DNA of 64,000 nt from Sediminibacterium magnilacihabitans. Its GTDB lineage: Bacteria > Bacteroidota > Bacteroidia > Chitinophagales > Chitinophagaceae. Where the stretch lies: the NCBI GenBank assembly GCA_002973575.1, contig PVEQ01000002.1:186001-250000 (forward strand). The letters run 5' to 3'. Below are positions 44,966 to 52,874 of this stretch, piece by piece (the stretch's first letter is position 1; the number at the start of each line of letters is the position of its first letter). A program made the position numbers and the translations under genes. The notes below the pieces were generated by a model. It saw only the letters and a program-made list of their open reading frames with translations. It was not told the DNA's origin and searched no databases.

Positions 44966-45280
44966 ATGGGATTTGAGCAGTATCACGAGCCCGCAACAGA
45001 GCTCTCACAAGAAGTAAGAACGTTTGCCCGCATGTTGACCTCTTTGACTGAAGAAGCGGAGGCAATCGGGTGGTACGAGCAGCGCATGTCGCTGGAAAAA
45101 GACAAAGAAGCAAAAGCCATCATGGCCAATGCACAGAAAGAAGAGTTCAAGCATTTTGCTATGGATCTGGAGTTCCTGCTCCGCAAAAACGAAACCTGGC
45201 GAGACGTCATGAAGAACATCCTGTTTCGGGAGGGTAACATTGTAGAAAACGGTGAAGCAGCGGAAAAGAAAGTTGATTAA
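44966..45280 (+). CDS. Encapsulated-ferritin-like (EncFtn family) protein
   Basis: A 104-residue helical protein matching the encapsulated-ferritin family: YHEPATELSQEVRTFARMLT at the N-terminus, then SLTEEAEAIGWYEQRMS and NAQKEEFKHFAMDLEFLL. E32, W36, E60 and H63 match the ferroxidase-site pattern (Glu in EExEAxxWY, then ExxH). The C-terminal tail is short, and no encapsulin gene or encapsulin-targeting peptide is seen nearby. It may store or oxidise iron or another metal for the neighbouring efflux and VIT-type transporter. Confidence 0.82.
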   Translation: MGFEQYHEPATELSQEVRTFARMLTSLTEEAEAIGWYEQRMSLEKDKEAKAIMANAQKEEFKHFAMDLEFLLRKNETWRDVMKNILFREGNIVENGEAAEKKVD

Positions 45281-45394
45281 ACCGCCCAATGCGAACAGCC
45301 CGTTCGGTTGTACGGGTTGTTCATTTATTGCCGAAATGATAAAAAGCAAAAAGCTTATACCGCAACAACTTGAAAGCACGTTAATTAAAAAAAC

Positions 45395-45832
45395 ATGAAA
45401 GCATTATTCCTTTCAATTGTCCTGGTTTCTTTTACGCACACCCAATGGTTAACCAACCTTGCCGAAGCTAAAAAGGAAGCGGCAAAATCGCATAAATCCA
45501 TCTTGCTCAACTTTTCCGGTTCCGATTGGTGCATTCCCTGCATGAAGCTTAAAAAACAAGTATTTGAAGACACTGCATTTGTAAACTATGCTGATACGGC
45601 CTTGGTGCTGGTAAACGCAGATTTTCCCCGGCATCAAAAGCACTCTCTTTCCAAAGAGCAGGAAAAAGCAAATGAGAAGATGGCGGAACAATACAACCCC
45701 AACGGCTACTTCCCATTCACGCTTCTGCTGGATGCAAACGGCAAGGTTTTAAAAACATGGGAAGGATTGCCAAAAGAAAATGTTGCGGGATTTGTGCAGC
45801 AAATAAAAAACGCAGGTAATGCAGTGCATTGA
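45395..45832 (+). CDS. Thioredoxin-family exported protein
   Basis: A 145-residue protein with a short signal (MKALFLSIVLVSFTHTQW), then SHKSILLNFSGSDWCIPCMK, a thioredoxin-like fold with a WCIPC active site, and a YFPFTLLLDANGKVLKTWEG core. It is of the DsbDgamma/DUF255-like type acting outside the inner membrane. It overlaps the ApbE-type gene by 14 bp, so they are translationally coupled. It is part of a thioredoxin-ApbE-DUF4266-DUF3570 set, probably keeping a substrate reduced. Confidence 0.88.
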   Translation: MKALFLSIVLVSFTHTQWLTNLAEAKKEAAKSHKSILLNFSGSDWCIPCMKLKKQVFEDTAFVNYADTALVLVNADFPRHQKHSLSKEQEKANEKMAEQYNPNGYFPFTLLLDANGKVLKTWEGLPKENVAGFVQQIKNAGNAVH

Positions 45833-46766
45833 CAAACAAGCGGAGCAACTTGTCAAAAGAGTTTTACGACTGATGGGCAACCGCTTTGAAATTTCGGTAG
45901 TTGCCGATAACGAGGCGTGGGCCAATAGCTGTATTGACAAGGCTATTTTAGAAATCAGCCGCATTGAAAAATTGCTGACCACATTTTCCGAAGACAGCGT
46001 TACCAATGCCATCAACCGGCAGGCAGGCATTGCTCCAGTAAAAGTGGAGAAAGAAGTGTTCCAATTAATACAGCGCTCACTTCGTATTTCCACACTTACA
46101 CAGGGCGCCTTCGACATCACTTATGGGTCTATGGATAAACGCTTCTGGAATTTTGACCCGCAGATGAAAAGCTTGCCTGATGCTGCCACTGCAAAAAAAA
46201 TGGTACACCTGATTAATTACCGCAACGTGCTGTTGAATGTAAGGAACAGCACCGTTATGCTCAAAGAAAAAGGTATGCGGATTGGTTTTGGCGGAATAGG
46301 AAAAGGCTATGCTGCAGAAGCCGCAAAGCAGGTGTTGAAAGAAGCCGGCATCAAGAGTGGCATTGTCAATGCTGCAGGTGACCTTACGGTATGGGGCATG
46401 CAACCCGACGGCAATCCCTGGACCATCGGCATCGCTAATCCAGAAACTGCCAATCAGCCTTTTTCTTACCTCACGTTAAGTGATATAGCGGTTGCCACAT
46501 CAGGCAATTATGAAAAACACGTCTGGATTGACGGCATCAAATATTCACATACCATCAATCCAAAAACGGGGCTGCCGATTACAGGCATTAAAAGTGTCAC
46601 GGTCATCAGCCCTAATGCGGAGATTAGCGATGCCCTGACGACACCAGTGATGGTCATGGGTACAAAGGTTGGCCTTAGCCTTATGAACCAATTGCAACAC
46701 GTGGGCTGCATTATCATTGACGATAACAATGTAATGCATACTACTAACAACATTTCTATCACATAA
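45819..46766 (+). CDS. apbE: FAD:protein FMN transferase (ApbE family)
   Basis: A 315-residue ApbE-type flavin transferase that attaches FMN covalently to a Ser/Thr of target proteins outside the cytoplasm. Family motifs are RIEKLLTTFSEDSVTNAINR, GFGGIGKGYAAEAAKQVL (nucleotide loop) and a C-terminal HTINPKTGLP with DALTTPVMVMG. The start overlaps the thioredoxin gene by 14 bp. No clear lipobox is seen, so the protein may not be exported by the standard lipoprotein route unless the start is elsewhere. A target protein is expected nearby; DUF4266 is a candidate. Confidence 0.9.
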   Translation: MQCIDKQAEQLVKRVLRLMGNRFEISVVADNEAWANSCIDKAILEISRIEKLLTTFSEDSVTNAINRQAGIAPVKVEKEVFQLIQRSLRISTLTQGAFDITYGSMDKRFWNFDPQMKSLPDAATAKKMVHLINYRNVLLNVRNSTVMLKEKGMRIGFGGIGKGYAAEAAKQVLKEAGIKSGIVNAAGDLTVWGMQPDGNPWTIGIANPETANQPFSYLTLSDIAVATSGNYEKHVWIDGIKYSHTINPKTGLPITGIKSVTVISPNAEISDALTTPVMVMGTKVGLSLMNQLQHVGCIIIDDNNVMHTTNNISIT

Positions 46767-46837
46767 CATAATTCACTGGTGATGCTTCCAGATAAAAAGT
46801 TGAATAAACACTTTTTACATCACGTTAAAGACAAATC

Positions 46838-47059
46838 ATGAATAAAAGAACACATTATCCGGCACTTTTCACAGCCGTAATTCTCATCGCCGCTTCTTGC
46901 CAACCGGTGAAGGAATACCAGAAAAACCGGTTGAACGACAGCGAAATGGAACTGTCGGCAAGACGTGTGCAAAAGACAGAAACCAGTTTTCAAAACTATC
47001 GTGAAGGTGCTTCCGGCGGAAACGGTGGCAAAACCGGAGGCGGCTGCGGCTGTAATTAA
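46838..47059 (+). CDS. DUF4266 lipoprotein
   Basis: A 73-residue lipoprotein (lipobox AASC) of the DUF4266 type. The conserved end, REGASGGNGG then GGGCGCN, is present, with two cysteines in the final GCGCN. The Asp/Glu-Gly-Ala-Ser-Gly segment (EGASGGN) is similar to, though not a perfect match for, the ApbE flavinylation consensus D-G-x-S/T-G-A-T. With ApbE upstream and DUF3570 downstream it forms a conserved trio. It may be a flavinylated electron carrier; that is a hypothesis. Confidence 0.82.
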   Translation: MNKRTHYPALFTAVILIAASCQPVKEYQKNRLNDSEMELSARRVQKTETSFQNYREGASGGNGGKTGGGCGCN

Positions 47060-47071
47060 AAAGCACTTTGT

Positions 47072-48265
47072 ATGAAAAAGATTTGCCTCTTCACCATTGG
47101 CCTATATCTAAATATTCTGGCAGCGTTTGCTCAAAAAGGAACCGCCGATACTTCGGCGTACCGTGACCGTAAACTTCACCTTGATGAAGTAAATCTTGTA
47201 TCAAGTTACTACCAGCAGAACGGCAACAACTCCGCCGTTACCGGAGGTATTGGAACAGAGCACCTAACTGATTTTGCCAACTCCTTTGACATAAAACTTT
47301 CCCGCTACGATAAAAAGTTGCGAAAGCACAGTTTTGAATTTGACTTGGGCCTTGACACTTATTCATCCGCCTCTTCCGATAAGATTGACCCTCGGACAAT
47401 CTCTTCGGCATCTTCATCTGACATGCGGATTTATCCTTCGCTATCCTGGTCGGTTGAGAACCTAAACAAGGGAACGACAGTTGGTGCGAATATTTCATCC
47501 TCCACCGAGTACGATTATCAATCCTTTGGCTTTGGGATAAGCGCTGCAAAAAAATCAAAAGACAACAGCCGGGAAGTTTCCGTCAGGCTACAGACCTACC
47601 TGGACAACGTAACCTTAATCTCACCCATTGAACTACGCACTGCCGCAGGCCGTGGTGATAATTATGGAAGCAGCCCACGCAATACTTATAACGCTGCATT
47701 TGGACTTTCGCAAGTTGTGAACAAGCGGTTACAGATGTCATTATTGGTTGAAGCGGCTTACCAAAAAGGTTATCTCGGGCTGCCTTTTCACCGGGTGTAT
47801 TTTACCGACAACAGCCTGCGCACCGAGAACCTGCCCACTACAAGGTTTAAAATTCCGATAGGTTTACGGGCAAATTATTTTATTGGTGACAACCTGGTGT
47901 TTCGCAGCTTTTACCGCTTTTACAAAGATGACTGGGGAATAATGGCACACACCGCCGACCTGGAGACGGCGTACAAAATAAATCCATTTATCTCTGTCAG
48001 CCCATTTTACCGCTTTTATACGCAAACTGCTGCAAACTATTTTGCCCCTTACAAAGTGCACGGCTTGCAGGAGCTTTTCTACACCAGTAACTACGACTTA
48101 TCCAACTTCAACAGCCAGTTCTTTGGGGCAGGTCTGCGACTGACGCCGGCAAACGGCATTTTAGGAATACACAAGTTAGCCATGTTAGAAATCAGAGCCG
48201 GCCATTATCGCCGCAACAACGGGTTATCGGCGAACATTGTTTCACTCAACTTAAAATTCAAATAA
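47072..48265 (+). CDS. DUF3570 outer-membrane-like protein
   Basis: A 397-residue exported protein (signal to AFAQ) of the DUF3570 type, rich in alternating beta-strands and aromatic residues, with a C-terminal LRLTPANGILG then NIVSLNLKFK ending. This fits a beta-barrel of the outer membrane. The domain starts LHLDEVNLVSSYYQQNGNNS. It lies 12 bp after DUF4266. Together with ApbE and the thioredoxin it probably forms an extracytoplasmic redox system; no substrate is known. Confidence 0.88.
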   Translation: MKKICLFTIGLYLNILAAFAQKGTADTSAYRDRKLHLDEVNLVSSYYQQNGNNSAVTGGIGTEHLTDFANSFDIKLSRYDKKLRKHSFEFDLGLDTYSSASSDKIDPRTISSASSSDMRIYPSLSWSVENLNKGTTVGANISSSTEYDYQSFGFGISAAKKSKDNSREVSVRLQTYLDNVTLISPIELRTAAGRGDNYGSSPRNTYNAAFGLSQVVNKRLQMSLLVEAAYQKGYLGLPFHRVYFTDNSLRTENLPTTRFKIPIGLRANYFIGDNLVFRSFYRFYKDDWGIMAHTADLETAYKINPFISVSPFYRFYTQTAANYFAPYKVHGLQELFYTSNYDLSNFNSQFFGAGLRLTPANGILGIHKLAMLEIRAGHYRRNNGLSANIVSLNLKFK

Positions 48266-48272
48266 ATCACTT

Positions 48273-48971
48273 ATGGATATTCATCTGCATAAAGAAGCGC
48301 ATCTAAAAAGCTCTGACTTCATCACCGATGTGGTCATTGGCATGAGCGATGGTTTAACAGTACCGTTTGCGTTGGCGGCAGGCCTCAGCAGCGCTGTCTC
48401 TGATAACCATCTCGTTACTACAGCAGGCATTGCCGAAATTATCGCTGGCTCTATTGCAATGGGTTTGGGTGGTTACTTGGCCGGGAAAACAGAACAGGAC
48501 CATTATTCCTCTGAATTGCGAAAAGAGTATGATGAAGTAGCGAGAATACCCGAAAAGGAAAAGGCAGAAGTACGGGAAATCTTCGCCGGATACGGCTTGA
48601 GCGAATATGCGCAAAATGTGATTGCAGATGAATTGGCGAAAGACAAAGACAAGTGGGTGGAGTTTATGATGAAGTATGAATTGGGGCTTGACGAACCGGA
48701 TGCCCGACGTGCGGGGAAGAGTGCAGCTACCATCGGCATCTCATACATCGTTGGTGGTACAATACCGTTACTGCCTTACTTCTTCACCAGCACACCACTT
48801 GAGGGGCTCAAAATTTCTGCACTCATTACCTTGGTCTGCCTTTTCATATTTGGCTATTTTAAAAGCAAGGTGACGGGTCAGCCAGTTTGGAGTGGGGCAT
48901 TCAAAGTAATGATCATAGGCGCTATTGCAGCGGGTGCGGCATTTACAGTTGCTAAATTGTTTGGTGCATAA
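48273..48971 (+). CDS. VIT1/CCC1 family transporter
   Basis: A 232-residue membrane protein of the VIT1/CCC1 (vacuolar iron transporter) family. The signature FITDVVIGMSDGLTVPFALA in TM1, GSIAMGLGGYLAGKTEQDH after TM2, a long acidic helical cytoplasmic domain (residues 75-140) and three further TM helices are all present. The acidic Glu-rich helix bundle is the metal-binding domain of this family. It probably moves Fe(II) or Mn(II). It lies 7 bp after DUF3570, so it is in the same operon. Confidence 0.9.
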   Translation: MDIHLHKEAHLKSSDFITDVVIGMSDGLTVPFALAAGLSSAVSDNHLVTTAGIAEIIAGSIAMGLGGYLAGKTEQDHYSSELRKEYDEVARIPEKEKAEVREIFAGYGLSEYAQNVIADELAKDKDKWVEFMMKYELGLDEPDARRAGKSAATIGISYIVGGTIPLLPYFFTSTPLEGLKISALITLVCLFIFGYFKSKVTGQPVWSGAFKVMIIGAIAAGAAFTVAKLFGA

Positions 48972-49055
48972 TAACACTCAACCATCCCTTGATGCAAGAA
49001 GAGAAAAAATTCAGAATTCATTCAAATTCAATTCTGACATTGGAAAAAAATTTTT

Positions 49056-49208
49056 GTGAAACTCCTGATTATTGAAGATGAAAAAGAACTGCTTGATAGT
49101 GTTGTAAAATACTTTCAGGGAGCAAAGTATGTGTGCGAAGTAGCCTCCACTTACAAGGCCGCCTTGGAAAAAGTGGATCTATACGACTATGACTGTATCC
49201 TTCTCGAC
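49056..49208 (+). pseudogene. Response regulator receiver, N-terminal fragment
   Basis: MKLLIIEDEKELLDSVVKYF, then AALEKVDLYDYDCILLD: the first 50 residues of an OmpR-type receiver, containing the acidic pocket (IEDE) and the phosphoacceptor Asp at the end (CILLD). Immediately after LLD the sequence switches into a TolC-type coding frame, so the C-terminal receiver and the whole DNA-binding domain are missing. The junction is at about 49208. It is a deletion remnant with no likely function. Confidence 0.8.
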
Positions 49209-49573
49209 AGTACCGGAACGATAGCTTGCGGCTGGCCAACAACAAAGCCCTGATTGATTTCAGCTACAAGCCCAGAGTTGGCATTTATACAGATGGCGGG
49301 TTTAATTCTTCCCTGACGGGTCCGGCTTACAAACATTTTGGTGTAAGCTTCGGCGTCAATTTCGTAGTGCCCATTTACGACGGGCATCAAAAAAAGCTTT
49401 TGTACCAGCGGCTGGATATTGAGCAGCGAACAAGAGAAAAATACAGGCAATTTCAGCTTGCCCAATACCAGCAGCAAACGGCACAACTCAAGTGACAGCT
49501 TGCAGAAACAGATTCGTTAATCCGCAACATTAACAGTCAGCTAAAATACTCAGAAGGACTGGTCAATGTGAAC
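49209..49573 (+). pseudogene. TolC-family fragment with in-frame stop
   Basis: From about 49208 the frame reads YRNDSLRLANNKALIDFSYK, YKHFGVSFGVNFVVPIYDGH and REKYRQFQLAQYQQQTAQLK, which matches an internal-to-C-terminal part of a TolC-type channel. A TGA stop at 49493-49495 is followed in the same frame by QLAETDSLIRNINSQLKYSE and GLVNVNRLL, the expected continuation. Both the N-terminus and the end are missing, and the fragment runs directly into PAP2-protein sequence. The original order was probably regulator, TolC, PAP2. Confidence 0.72.
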
Positions 49574-50348
49574 CGTTTACTGGGAAGCAATTTCAAACAA
49601 GCCTTTACCAAGCCTTTTCACATGAAGGGCAGGGATTGGAAATATTTGGGAATTGGCGCAGGCGTGATAACCGCTTTGAGCTTTGCTGACCAACCGGTTC
49701 AAAAGGAAGCCTTGCGAATACGGAATGCCAACCCACCCTTTGCGAACGATTAGTAAATACGTCACCAATTTTGGCGGGCCGTACGAGTTCTACACCTTGG
49801 CAACCCTTGGTGCTTATGGCTTTATTTTCAAAAACCAAAAAATGAAAACCACCACCTTGCTGGCAACGCAGGCTTACATCACCGGTGCGGCAGTGGAAGG
49901 CCTGTTGAAAACCATTACCGGCCGAACACGTCCCTCTTTCTATGGGCCAAACGAAATTGCCAAACCAATGTTCAAGGGGCCGTTTGCCAAAAGCATTGAT
50001 TACACCGGCGCTAAAACAAACAGTTCATTTCCTTCAGGACATACCACCGTAGCCTTTGCAGCAGCCACCGTTTACGCTATGGAATACAAAGACAAACCCC
50101 TGGTGCCTATTCTTTGCTACACTTCTGCATCGCTCATTGGGCTTAGCCGGATTACCGAAAACAAGCATTGGCTAACTGATGTTGTGGTAGGGGCTGCATT
50201 AGGGTACCTCACCGGAAGGCAGGTGGTAAACAATTATCATCGCTATGCAGCAGTAAAGAACGCAAAGGCTAAGAAGGGCGATTTGTCTTTTAACCTGCAG
50301 TATTCACAAAGCGTGGTGATGCCAGGCTTGGTTTACCGCTTTCGTTAA
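49574..50348 (+). pseudogene. PAP2 superfamily phosphatase, frameshifted and truncated
   Basis: The frame from the TolC fragment continues as SNFKQAFTKPFHMKGRDWKY and GVITALSFADQPVQKEALRI, the N-terminal part of a PAP2 membrane phosphatase, then stops after NANPPFAND. In another frame the protein continues from ISKYVTNFGGPYEFYTLATL through KTITGRTRP, SFPSGHTTVAFAA and GLSRITENKHWLTDVVVGAA, so all three PAP2 phosphatase motifs survive. One indel near 49740 divides the frame, and the signal peptide has been lost in the fusion. A shortened product from 49683 or a later Met is possible but would lack the start of the fold. Confidence 0.75.
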
Positions 50349-50384
50349 CTGCCTAAATCAACTTAATGAGCCAACAAAGAGTAA

Positions 50385-50545
50385 CGCTGTTACGGGCTAC
50401 TTCCAAAATGTGCGGATCTATAAGGACGATGGAGCTAAGCTGAAATCTTTGTTGTTTGGGTGGCATCGGACAACAACGAACACAAGCTGCATTCAGATTA
50501 TTGCGAAGCGTTTGCCAGGCATGGTGAAAGTGCTTTGGTCCTGAG
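50385..50545 (+). pseudogene. Fragment of an unknown protein, frameshifted
   Basis: A short stretch reads GYFQNVRIYKDDGAKLKSLL and then, in another frame, WVASDNNEHKLHSDYCEAFA followed by RHGESALVLS-stop. Both have the composition of real protein, and a single indel near 50458 would join them. I recognise no family. It may be a remnant of an element gene; the evidence is thin. Confidence 0.25.
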
Positions 50546-50557
50546 CTGACCTAAATG

Positions 50558-50575
50558 GGGGCTTAGCCCCGTTTT
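50558..50575 (+). terminator. Intrinsic terminator
   Basis: GGGGC-TTA-GCCCC followed by GTTTTAT. It follows the remnant fragments and precedes the next small gene. Confidence 0.75.
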
Positions 50576-50615
50576 ATCCTTTAATAAGCTATTGTATCAC
50601 ATTCAAGTTTAGAAT

Positions 50616-50988
50616 ATGAAACCATTAGAGCAGTTAATCAATGTCGAAAAGGGCAAGTTGCTGCACGAGCTATTCCCTGATGAAATGCCTGCATTGCTTC
50701 AACATACAAAAAGAAACGTGCAGCCTGATAGACAGGAATAAAGACAGCATAAAAGCCCATTGGGAAAACGGTCTGTTAACAGCCGATTTTTGGTTTACGT
50801 TATCCGGTAACGCTAACCGGATTATTGATAAATACGGAGCTAAACTGGAGAAAAGCAGCCGCTTGTTTGCCGAGCAGCTTTTTGACGGGTACACGGCTAT
50901 TTATACGGTAGATTGTATAGTTAAATACGCAAGTTCAAAGACCGATAATAAGAAGTTTAAGAACGCTGTAGCGATGCTTTTTATGTAA
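50616..50988 (+). pseudogene. Small conserved-looking protein, frameshifted
   Basis: An ATG at 50616 gives MKPLEQLINVEKGKLLHELF then PDEMPALLQ, and then the frame fails. In the +1 frame the sequence continues IQKETCSLIDRNKDSIKAHW, TADFWFTLSGNANRIIDKYG and YTAIYTVDCIVKYASSK to 50988. A single indel near 50700 joins the two into a normal protein of about 123 residues. A start at 50641 in the second frame gives a shorter product with a non-matching N-terminus. The family is unknown to me; its position suggests an accessory gene of the mobile element. Confidence 0.55.
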
Positions 50989-51005
50989 GCCATTTTAAAA
51001 ATTCG

Positions 51006-51030
51006 ACCCCGCTTAGGCGGGGTTGTTGTT
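51006..51030 (+). terminator. Intrinsic terminator
   Basis: CCCCGC-TTAG-GCGGGG followed by TTGTTGTTTAT, directly after the frameshifted small gene. Confidence 0.8.
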
Positions 51031-51132
51031 TATGATAATAATCGCAGGAATGTGGATAAAGGGGTTGGTCTGATTTGCTCTATGCAAAGAAGTAAATTGG
51101 TAATTTTATTGTAAACATCAATACTTTTTACT

Positions 51133-51660
51133 ATGAAAATACTAACCATCGTACTCTTCGCCACTTTTTTAACAACTGGCTGTACATCGAAGAAAGAATT
51201 GAGCCGTGAGGAGGCTGCGACCCTTATAAAAGAAGGTATGAAATATCCTCGTACGATTGACTATGATGCTTATTCCAGCGACCCGGAATTTGCAAAAATG
51301 GCAATTGACAAAGGGCTTGAAAAAGAAGGGTTGGTTACTGTGCAACGTACCCAAAAGATGGGCGATGTTGGTAAGCCTTTAGTCGAATTTACAAGCAAAG
51401 CCCAGCCATATCTATTATCAACTCCAGAGAAAGATAAAGCCATCCATGTGCAGAAGGTAAAGCTTGCGGACGAAGACTTGGTGGAAGTAACCGGCATCAC
51501 CACTACGGAAGACGGTAAGCAGGCAGTAGCAGAATACACAACTGCCTATAAAAACGTCAGCGGTTTTGCACCATTAACGGACATCAACTTCAACAAGACT
51601 AATATCCGTAAAGCCAACTTTACCCTTTATGATGATGGGTGGAGATTGGAAAAGAAATAG
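51133..51660 (+). CDS. Lipoprotein of unknown function
   Basis: A 175-residue lipoprotein (lipobox TTGC after MKILTIVLFATFL). The mature part is mixed alpha/beta, with LSREEAATLIKEGMKYPRTI near the start and a C-terminal LYDDGWRLEKK. No catalytic or metal motif is visible, and I cannot assign a family. It is a single gene bounded by a terminator upstream and a 490 bp regulatory stretch downstream. Confidence 0.6.
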   Translation: MKILTIVLFATFLTTGCTSKKELSREEAATLIKEGMKYPRTIDYDAYSSDPEFAKMAIDKGLEKEGLVTVQRTQKMGDVGKPLVEFTSKAQPYLLSTPEKDKAIHVQKVKLADEDLVEVTGITTTEDGKQAVAEYTTAYKNVSGFAPLTDINFNKTNIRKANFTLYDDGWRLEKK

Positions 51661-51940
51661 AGGTTGTTTATCACCATCCAGCAGCTTTTGAAAGCGTATA
51701 TTTTACTCCCTTTTCCTCTATATTTTTTGAGATAATTACTGAAACGAACGCCTCTTTCAACTGAGGAAGGCGCTTACATTGATGCCCAACTACAGGGCGA
51801 TACCCTATTAACGTTATAATCTTTTGAAGCCTCTGTAACGGGGTAACAGCACTAAAAAATAGCGAAAAAGCCGTGCTGTGTCAAAGCCAAAGAGAGGTCA
51901 AAGGTCATCTAAACGCACAGTTTGATCAAAGTATCAAACG
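51661..51940. other. Non-coding stretch with no recognised feature
   Basis: The 280 bp between the lipoprotein stop and the promoter-like palindrome hold no convincing ORF on either strand. A weak partial hairpin (CGCCTC...GAGGAAGGCG near 51750) is the only structure seen. It may be the left junction zone of the mobilizable element, but no direct repeat was found by eye. Confidence 0.3.
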
Positions 51941-51979
51941 AAATATACTTTACGTCCATTATATGGAATAGTATATTTG
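51941..51979 (+). promoter_or_regulatory. Promoter (TAnnTTTG type) inside a 9-bp inverted repeat
   Basis: A Bacteroidota-type -7 box TATATTTG at 51972-51979, with a TTTAC-like -33 box at about 51949. AAATATACT (51941-51949) and AGTATATTT (51970-51978) are perfect inverted repeats that enclose the whole promoter, so a repressor dimer bound there could occlude it. It drives the region with the large hairpin and the 88-residue ORF. Confidence 0.55.
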
Positions 51980-52016
51980 CGCAAAATATTCTTGAAGCGT
52001 TTTTGCTTTAAGTCCT

Positions 52017-52123
52017 GCACTGAAACTTAGGAACTTTCAAAGGTAACGGGACATAAGTGAAAAACGCCCATGCTACGGCGTGGGCGCACTTATTCGTTAC
52101 CGGGTTTCCTAAGACCTCAGTGC
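52017..52123 (+). ncRNA. Candidate structured RNA / long hairpin
   Basis: Five nested complementary blocks form one long stem: GCACTGA/TCAGTGC (52017, 52117), CTTAGGAA/TTCCTAAG (52026, 52106), GGTAACG/CGTTACC (52042, 52095), ATAAGTG/CACTTAT (52053, 52087) and CGCCCA/TGGGCG (52065, 52081), with a 10-nt apical loop. About 35 base pairs in 107 nt is far above chance. It lies 38 bp after a promoter box and 28 bp before the ATG of the 88-residue protein. It could be a cis-regulatory leader, a small RNA or a DNA cruciform used by the mobile element. I recognise no known family. Confidence 0.5.
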
Positions 52124-52150
52124 GGTAAGCTGTTGCCTGCGCTTTTTTAT

Positions 52151-52417
52151 ATGCAGGCAGCACAGATCAAATGGTTTATTATTCACGCTCAAAATAATGA
52201 CATGTCCGCCTCCAGCCATTACCCAGGATTTGATTATCCGGCAAACCAAATCTTCAAATTTCTGGCAGCCTTTGATTACTTTACCATTATGCTGAAAAAT
52301 GGTCAAATTGTTCATTATAAAGCCACAGATGTAGAGTCATTTAGCCAGTGGTTAGCGGATAACAATATTCCGGATATGAGAACTGAAGACGGATGGGTAG
52401 TTAATCAAAATTCGTAG
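52151..52417 (+). CDS. Small protein of the mobile element
   Basis: An 88-residue protein from the ATG at 52151 (MQAAQIKWFIIHAQNNDMSA). The longer frame from 52070 would be read through the large hairpin and is unlikely. It contains FDYFTIMLKNGQIVHYKATD and DNIPDMRTEDGWVVNQ, suggestive of a small alpha/beta fold. I know of no named family. It is preceded by the structured element and promoter, and so may be controlled by it. Confidence 0.55.
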   Translation: MQAAQIKWFIIHAQNNDMSASSHYPGFDYPANQIFKFLAAFDYFTIMLKNGQIVHYKATDVESFSQWLADNNIPDMRTEDGWVVNQNS

Positions 52418-52424
52418 CCTCTTT

Positions 52425-52715
52425 TTATTTTGTTGTGCTTAACGAATTAAGCTTCTCACTCAGTTCGGTAAGCCCGGCTTTTGTCAAACAATCATCTGCC
52501 AAAGCATTCAATTCCTGAAGGCTTTCTGCAGGTATATTCGCCAGTAGGTTTGACGATTTATCATCGTCCTTCGCTGCCAGGCCACGCTTAATAACACTAT
52601 TCAGCAATAGTGCATTTTTCCGTGAGATCCGCATATCAATCTTCACTGTTTCGTTCATGCCAGGGATACTCAAGATTGTATCATAAACCTTGGCTACATC
52701 GGTTGTTGTAAGCAT
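52425..52715 (-). CDS. Small helical protein of the mobile element
   Basis: A 96-residue protein on the minus strand, convergent with the 88-residue ORF (7 bp apart). It reads LTTTDVAKVYDTILSIPGMN, RISRKNALLLNSVIKRGLAA, then a Leu-rich helical C-terminus. It is acidic and all-alpha by appearance; I cannot name a family. It is divergent from the primase-like gene, with a 159 bp spacer, and could be a regulator or antitoxin-like partner; that is speculation. Confidence 0.55.
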   Translation of the reverse strand: MLTTTDVAKVYDTILSIPGMNETVKIDMRISRKNALLLNSVIKRGLAAKDDDKSSNLLANIPAESLQELNALADDCLTKAGLTELSEKLNSLSTTK

Positions 52716-52874
52716 AACTACACATTTTTAAATTATCAATCTTCACTGCACAAATTTATCTTCTGCTACCAAATGTATCCGTATCAAAATATGGCGAGGA
52801 TAGGCTTGAGCCATACCACCTTTTTAACTTCGCTACCGTAGTAACTGAAATAGTGAAATTGAAAATGTGTGGTT

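Noticed and set aside
52017..52123. Hairpin as an integron attC site
   Set aside because: The outer arms do not carry the RYYYAAC/GTTRRRY core pair of attC, and no integron integrase is present.
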